Source: Pseudomonadota bacterium (GTDB lineage: Bacteria; Pseudomonadota; Alphaproteobacteria; Rhizobiales; Xanthobacteraceae). Taken from it: 9,316 nt of DNA. Shown piece after piece: positions 7,583 through 9,316 of the stretch. Position numbers and translations under genes: made by a program. The notes under the pieces are model-generated. The model worked only from the letters and a program-made list of their open reading frames with translations. It did no database searches and was not told the origin of the DNA. Position 1 is the first letter of the stretch; each line of letters starts with the position of its first letter. The stretch lies in assembly GCA_023392205.1 (NCBI GenBank), contig JAEVZN010000236.1, positions 1-9,316 on the forward strand. The letters are read 5' to 3'.

Positions 7583-7588
7583 TCCTCT
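7583..7588 (-). promoter_or_regulatory. Ribosome binding site fixing the GTG start of the IclR gene
   Basis: AGAGGA on the minus strand lies 6 nt before the GTG at 7576. It favours this start over an ATG at 7714, which would add 46 residues translated from the operator-bearing intergenic region. Confidence 0.65.
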
Positions 7589-7645
7589 GGCTTTGTTTTT
7601 TGTTGGTCCAAGGAAACGGTGAGGGTGCCGGTGAGTCAAGGCATT

Positions 7646-7665
7646 TTCGAGATCGTAAACTCGAA
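7646..7665. promoter_or_regulatory. Candidate IclR operator: inverted repeat TTCGAG-N8-CTCGAA
   Basis: TTCGAG (7646-7651) and CTCGAA (7660-7665) are perfect 6-bp inverted copies with an 8-bp spacer, about 70-90 bp upstream of the IclR start and just upstream of the CTTGAC element. Dimeric regulators of this family bind short palindromes upstream of their own gene. The assignment rests on symmetry and position only; the match could arise by chance. Confidence 0.35.
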
Positions 7666-7681
7666 TTTCATATTGAGAAAT
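7665..7681. promoter_or_regulatory. Second, weaker inverted repeat ATTTC-N7-GAAAT next to the candidate operator
   Basis: ATTTC (7665-7669) and GAAAT (7677-7681) form 5-bp inverted arms around 7 bp, abutting the stronger repeat at 7646-7665. Side-by-side dyads could hold two regulator dimers, as seen for some IclR proteins that bind as tetramers. In AT-rich DNA a 5-bp dyad is weak evidence. Confidence 0.2.
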
Positions 7682-7722
7682 AACTGGTATCCGGACGCGG
7701 CTGGCCGTACGCAAATTTTGAG

Positions 7723-8652
7723 CTAACGCCCCGCCATCCGCATCAGCGCACCGCCATAGACAGCCTCCGCCTCGGCCATCATCGGCGCGACCGCACGGGC
7801 GAAGGCCTCATGTTCGGCAGCATTCAAGTCCTCAATACGGCAGCCCTGCGCGGCAATGGCCTTCATCGCCTCTTGCTCTTCCTCGACCGCGCGGTCGCGC
7901 TGCCACATGACCGCGTCGCGCACGGCGCGCGCCATCGCGTCCCGCAGATCCGCCGGCCACGCCTCCCATTGCGCGCGGCAGATGAAGATCGGACGCGACA
8001 GGTAAAAGTGCCCGGTCAGGGTATGGAAGGGATGAAATTTATGCGCCCCATAGGTGACGGTGTTGGCGAGCGGATTTTCCTGCGCGTCGATGGTGCCGGC
8101 GACAATGGCGGCCAAGGCTTCGGTCAGATCCCAGCGCAGGGGCTTTGCGCCCAGAAGTTCGAAGGTGCGCACCTGCACGTCGCTCGGCAATACGCGGATC
8201 GACATGCCGGCGAGATCGGACGGCGTACGCACAGGCCGCAGCTTGTTGGAGATATGCCGGAAGCCGTTTTCGAACCATCCGAGAATGCGATAATCGCAGC
8301 GCGCCTCGATCCGCTCCGCGAGCGCGGCACCGAGTGCACCATCCATCGCGGCGCGCGCCTGGTCTCTGCTCGCAAACAGAAACGGCAGATCGGCGAGGCC
8401 AAGCTCCGGCACGCGGTCGGTCAGATAGCTCGACGATTGATAGCCGAGCGACAGCACACCGCTTTCGACGAGCCACAGGATATCCTCCGACCGGTAGCCG
8501 AAATCCATGATGTTCCAGACATATTTGACATCGACGCGGTCGCCGAATTCGGCCTGCAATCGCTGGCCGATAAATTCCAGCGCCTTGGAGAAGCAGGTGG
8601 TGGCGGGACCGTACCCGCCCATGCGGATCTGGATGGCGGCGGCGTTCGTCAT
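7723..8652 (-). CDS. TRAP-type (DctP family) solute-binding protein without signal peptide
   Basis: This 309-residue protein has the fold signature of TRAP transporter receptors. The family arginine is in TPSDLAGMSIRVLPSD (R153), preceded by GWFENGFRHISNKLRPV (125-141) and followed by WDLTEALAAIVAGTIDAQENPL (174-195). Usual DctP proteins begin with a Sec or Tat signal of about 25 residues. Here the ATG at 8652 is followed within eight residues by the first strand of the mature domain (IQIRMGGYGPATT). Upstream codons in the same frame are arginine-rich with no hydrophobic core. The start is supported by GAGG about 8 nt upstream. As read, the product would stay in the cytoplasm, where it could act as a ligand sensor or buffer, unless it is exported in another way. 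No DctQ/DctM genes are in the window. It lies 146 bp upstream of the IclR gene on the same strand and diverges from the shikimate dehydrogenase gene. Family call firm; location and role uncertain. Confidence 0.88.
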   Translation of the reverse strand: MTNAAAIQIRMGGYGPATTCFSKALEFIGQRLQAEFGDRVDVKYVWNIMDFGYRSEDILWLVESGVLSLGYQSSSYLTDRVPELGLADLPFLFASRDQARAAMDGALGAALAERIEARCDYRILGWFENGFRHISNKLRPVRTPSDLAGMSIRVLPSDVQVRTFELLGAKPLRWDLTEALAAIVAGTIDAQENPLANTVTYGAHKFHPFHTLTGHFYLSRPIFICRAQWEAWPADLRDAMARAVRDAVMWQRDRAVEEEQEAMKAIAAQGCRIEDLNAAEHEAFARAVAPMMAEAEAVYGGALMRMAGR

Positions 8653-8732
8653 GCGTAAACCTCGACGTAGGGAATGGCGTGGGATACCAGAACGCCTTCC
8701 ACCTGTCCCGCCTGCGTCGAGTACCTGTCCAT
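8649..8732 (-). CDS. Possible 27-codon leader ORF overlapping the solute-binding protein gene (ATGA)
   Basis: An ATG at 8732 follows GGAGA with a spacing of about 4-5 nt and opens 27 codons that end in TGA. That TGA overlaps the ATG of the solute-binding protein gene as ATGA, a pattern seen in translationally coupled gene pairs. The peptide (starting MDRYSTQAGQ, ending IPYVEVYA) is not one I recognise, has no membrane segment and looks neither strongly biased nor repetitive. Its start overlaps the ATG of the divergent gene by two bases, so the transcript would have to begin inside that gene. It may be chance. Confidence 0.22.
   Translation of the reverse strand: MDRYSTQAGQVEGVLVSHAIPYVEVYA
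8653..8730. promoter_or_regulatory. Divergent intergenic region with inverted repeats
   Basis: These 78 bp separate two divergent starts and should hold part of the promoter signals for both. CTCGACG (8661-8667) and CGTCGAG (8715-8721) are 7-bp inverted copies 47 bp apart. GGCGT (8676-8680) and ACGCC (8692-8696) form a tighter dyad with an 11-bp spacer between them. Either could bind a regulator, but no -35/-10 pair stands out and the arms are short. Confidence 0.3.
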
Positions 8733-9316
8733 GCTGTCTCCGCAACCTTTCAGACTTGCCGGTGTGATCGGCTGGCCGATTGTACAGTCGCGCTCACCGG
8801 TGCTGCACGGACACTGGCTGAAGCAATACGGCATTCATGGCGCGTATCTTCCCATGCCGGTGCAGCCGGAGCGGCTTGCCGATGCGATACGCGGGTTGCG
8901 GGCGCTGGGCTTTTCCGGATGCAACGTGACGATCCCGCACAAGCCCGGCGTTGCGGGGCTGATGGACCGCGTCGATCCGGTGGCGGCGCGCATCGGCGCG
9001 GTGAATACGATCGTCGTGCAGGATGACGGCACCCTGTCGGGCTTCAACACCGACGCCTATGGCTTTCTCGCCAGCCTGCGCGATGTGCGCGGCGACTGGC
9101 GCGCGGATGCGGGGCCTGTCATGGTGCTGGGTGCCGGCGGTGCGGCTCGCGCGATTGCGGTGGCGCTGCTGGATGACGGAGCAAAAGAAATCCGCCTCTG
9201 CAATCGCACGCGTGAGCGCGCGGATACGCTGGCCGATATCGACCGAAAACGGATCGCCGTGCATAACTGGGCGGAGCGCGAGGCGACACTCGATGGCGCG
9301 GCGTTGCTGGTGAACA
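8731..9316 (+). CDS. Shikimate dehydrogenase family protein (AroE-like; 3' end beyond window)
   Basis: This is an NAD(P)-dependent dehydrogenase that interconverts 3-dehydroshikimate and shikimate, or a related quinate-type pair. The 195 visible residues hold the substrate site: S20 and S22 in VQSRSPVLH, the catalytic K71 in NVTIPHK, N92 in GAVNTI and D108 in FNTDAYGF. The cofactor site follows, with GAGGAAR (134-140) and NRTRER (158-163), the NRT form usually linked to NADP preference. All key residues are present, so it is probably active. Full-length members have about 270-285 residues, so some 80 are missing at the window edge. The ATG at 8731 gives the normal short lead-in to the first strand; no good ribosome binding site precedes it. 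An in-frame ATG at 8674 would add 19 odd residues. Its setting next to solute-receptor and catabolic genes suggests a catabolic paralog rather than the housekeeping enzyme, which is inference. Confidence 0.92.
   Translation, partial: MLSPQPFRLAGVIGWPIVQSRSPVLHGHWLKQYGIHGAYLPMPVQPERLADAIRGLRALGFSGCNVTIPHKPGVAGLMDRVDPVAARIGAVNTIVVQDDGTLSGFNTDAYGFLASLRDVRGDWRADAGPVMVLGAGGAARAIAVALLDDGAKEIRLCNRTRERADTLADIDRKRIAVHNWAEREATLDGAALLVN

Larger units (their letters stand above)
7577..7722 (-). promoter_or_regulatory. Likely promoter/operator region of the IclR-led operon
   Basis: This 146-bp gap is AT-richer than its surroundings, particularly 7641-7690, and holds no credible gene. Reading toward the IclR gene it contains CTTGAC (7635-7640), a good match to the alphaproteobacterial -35 element. 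A T-rich TTTCCT lies 17 bp further (7611-7616), but that is a poor -10. Two inverted repeats lie just upstream of the -35-like element. It also has to contain any terminator of the solute-binding protein gene that ends at 7723, but no stem followed by a T-run is visible. The regulatory role is inferred from position. Confidence 0.5.

Noticed and set aside
8733..8834. Upstream extension of the short leader ORF to 61 codons
   Set aside because: It would lie wholly antisense to the conserved N-terminal coding region of the shikimate dehydrogenase homolog, and the extension has no ribosome binding site that I can see.

Overview
The window looks like part of a high-GC alphaproteobacterial chromosome, most likely from the Hyphomicrobiales (Bradyrhizobium/Rhodopseudomonas-like). 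The grounds are the strong GC bias at third codon positions, the gene families present (Bug/TctC and TRAP solute receptors, IclR regulators, xanthine-dehydrogenase-family enzymes) and a C-rich/G-rich palindromic repeat of a type common in these genomes. The placement is inferred from style, not from a marker gene.

Layout, from right to left. At the right edge a plus-strand shikimate dehydrogenase family gene (8731 to the edge) diverges from a minus-strand gene for a TRAP-type solute-binding protein (7723-8652) that has no signal peptide. A 27-codon ORF (8649-8732) may precede the latter, sharing an ATGA overlap with it. A 146-bp gap with inverted repeats (7577-7722) then precedes a minus-strand run that is probably one operon: an IclR regulator (6710-7576), a zinc alcohol dehydrogenase (5490-6656), an FAD subunit (4515-5435), a fused [2Fe-2S]/molybdopterin N-half subunit (2636-4522), a separate molybdopterin C-half subunit (1609-2634), an MBL-fold hydrolase (750-1598) and the 5' part of a Bug/TctC-type periplasmic receptor (to 653, cut by the window edge). 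Within the run, genes overlap or lie within 100 bp of each other.

The run reads as a catabolic module under local IclR control. The Bug receptor would capture a carboxylate-like substrate. The zinc dehydrogenase would oxidise an alcohol, the three-polypeptide molybdenum hydroxylase would oxidise an aldehyde or hydroxylate a (hetero)aromatic ring, and the MBL-fold enzyme would hydrolyse an ester, lactone or thioester. The substrate cannot be read from the sequence.

The most unusual points are the molybdenum enzyme, whose cofactor-binding chain is divided between two coupled genes with the iron-sulfur domain fused to the first half, and the TRAP receptor-like protein that starts directly at its mature domain. 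No RNA genes, CRISPR arrays, insertion sequences or phage genes were seen, and no stretch longer than about 150 bp lacks a gene.
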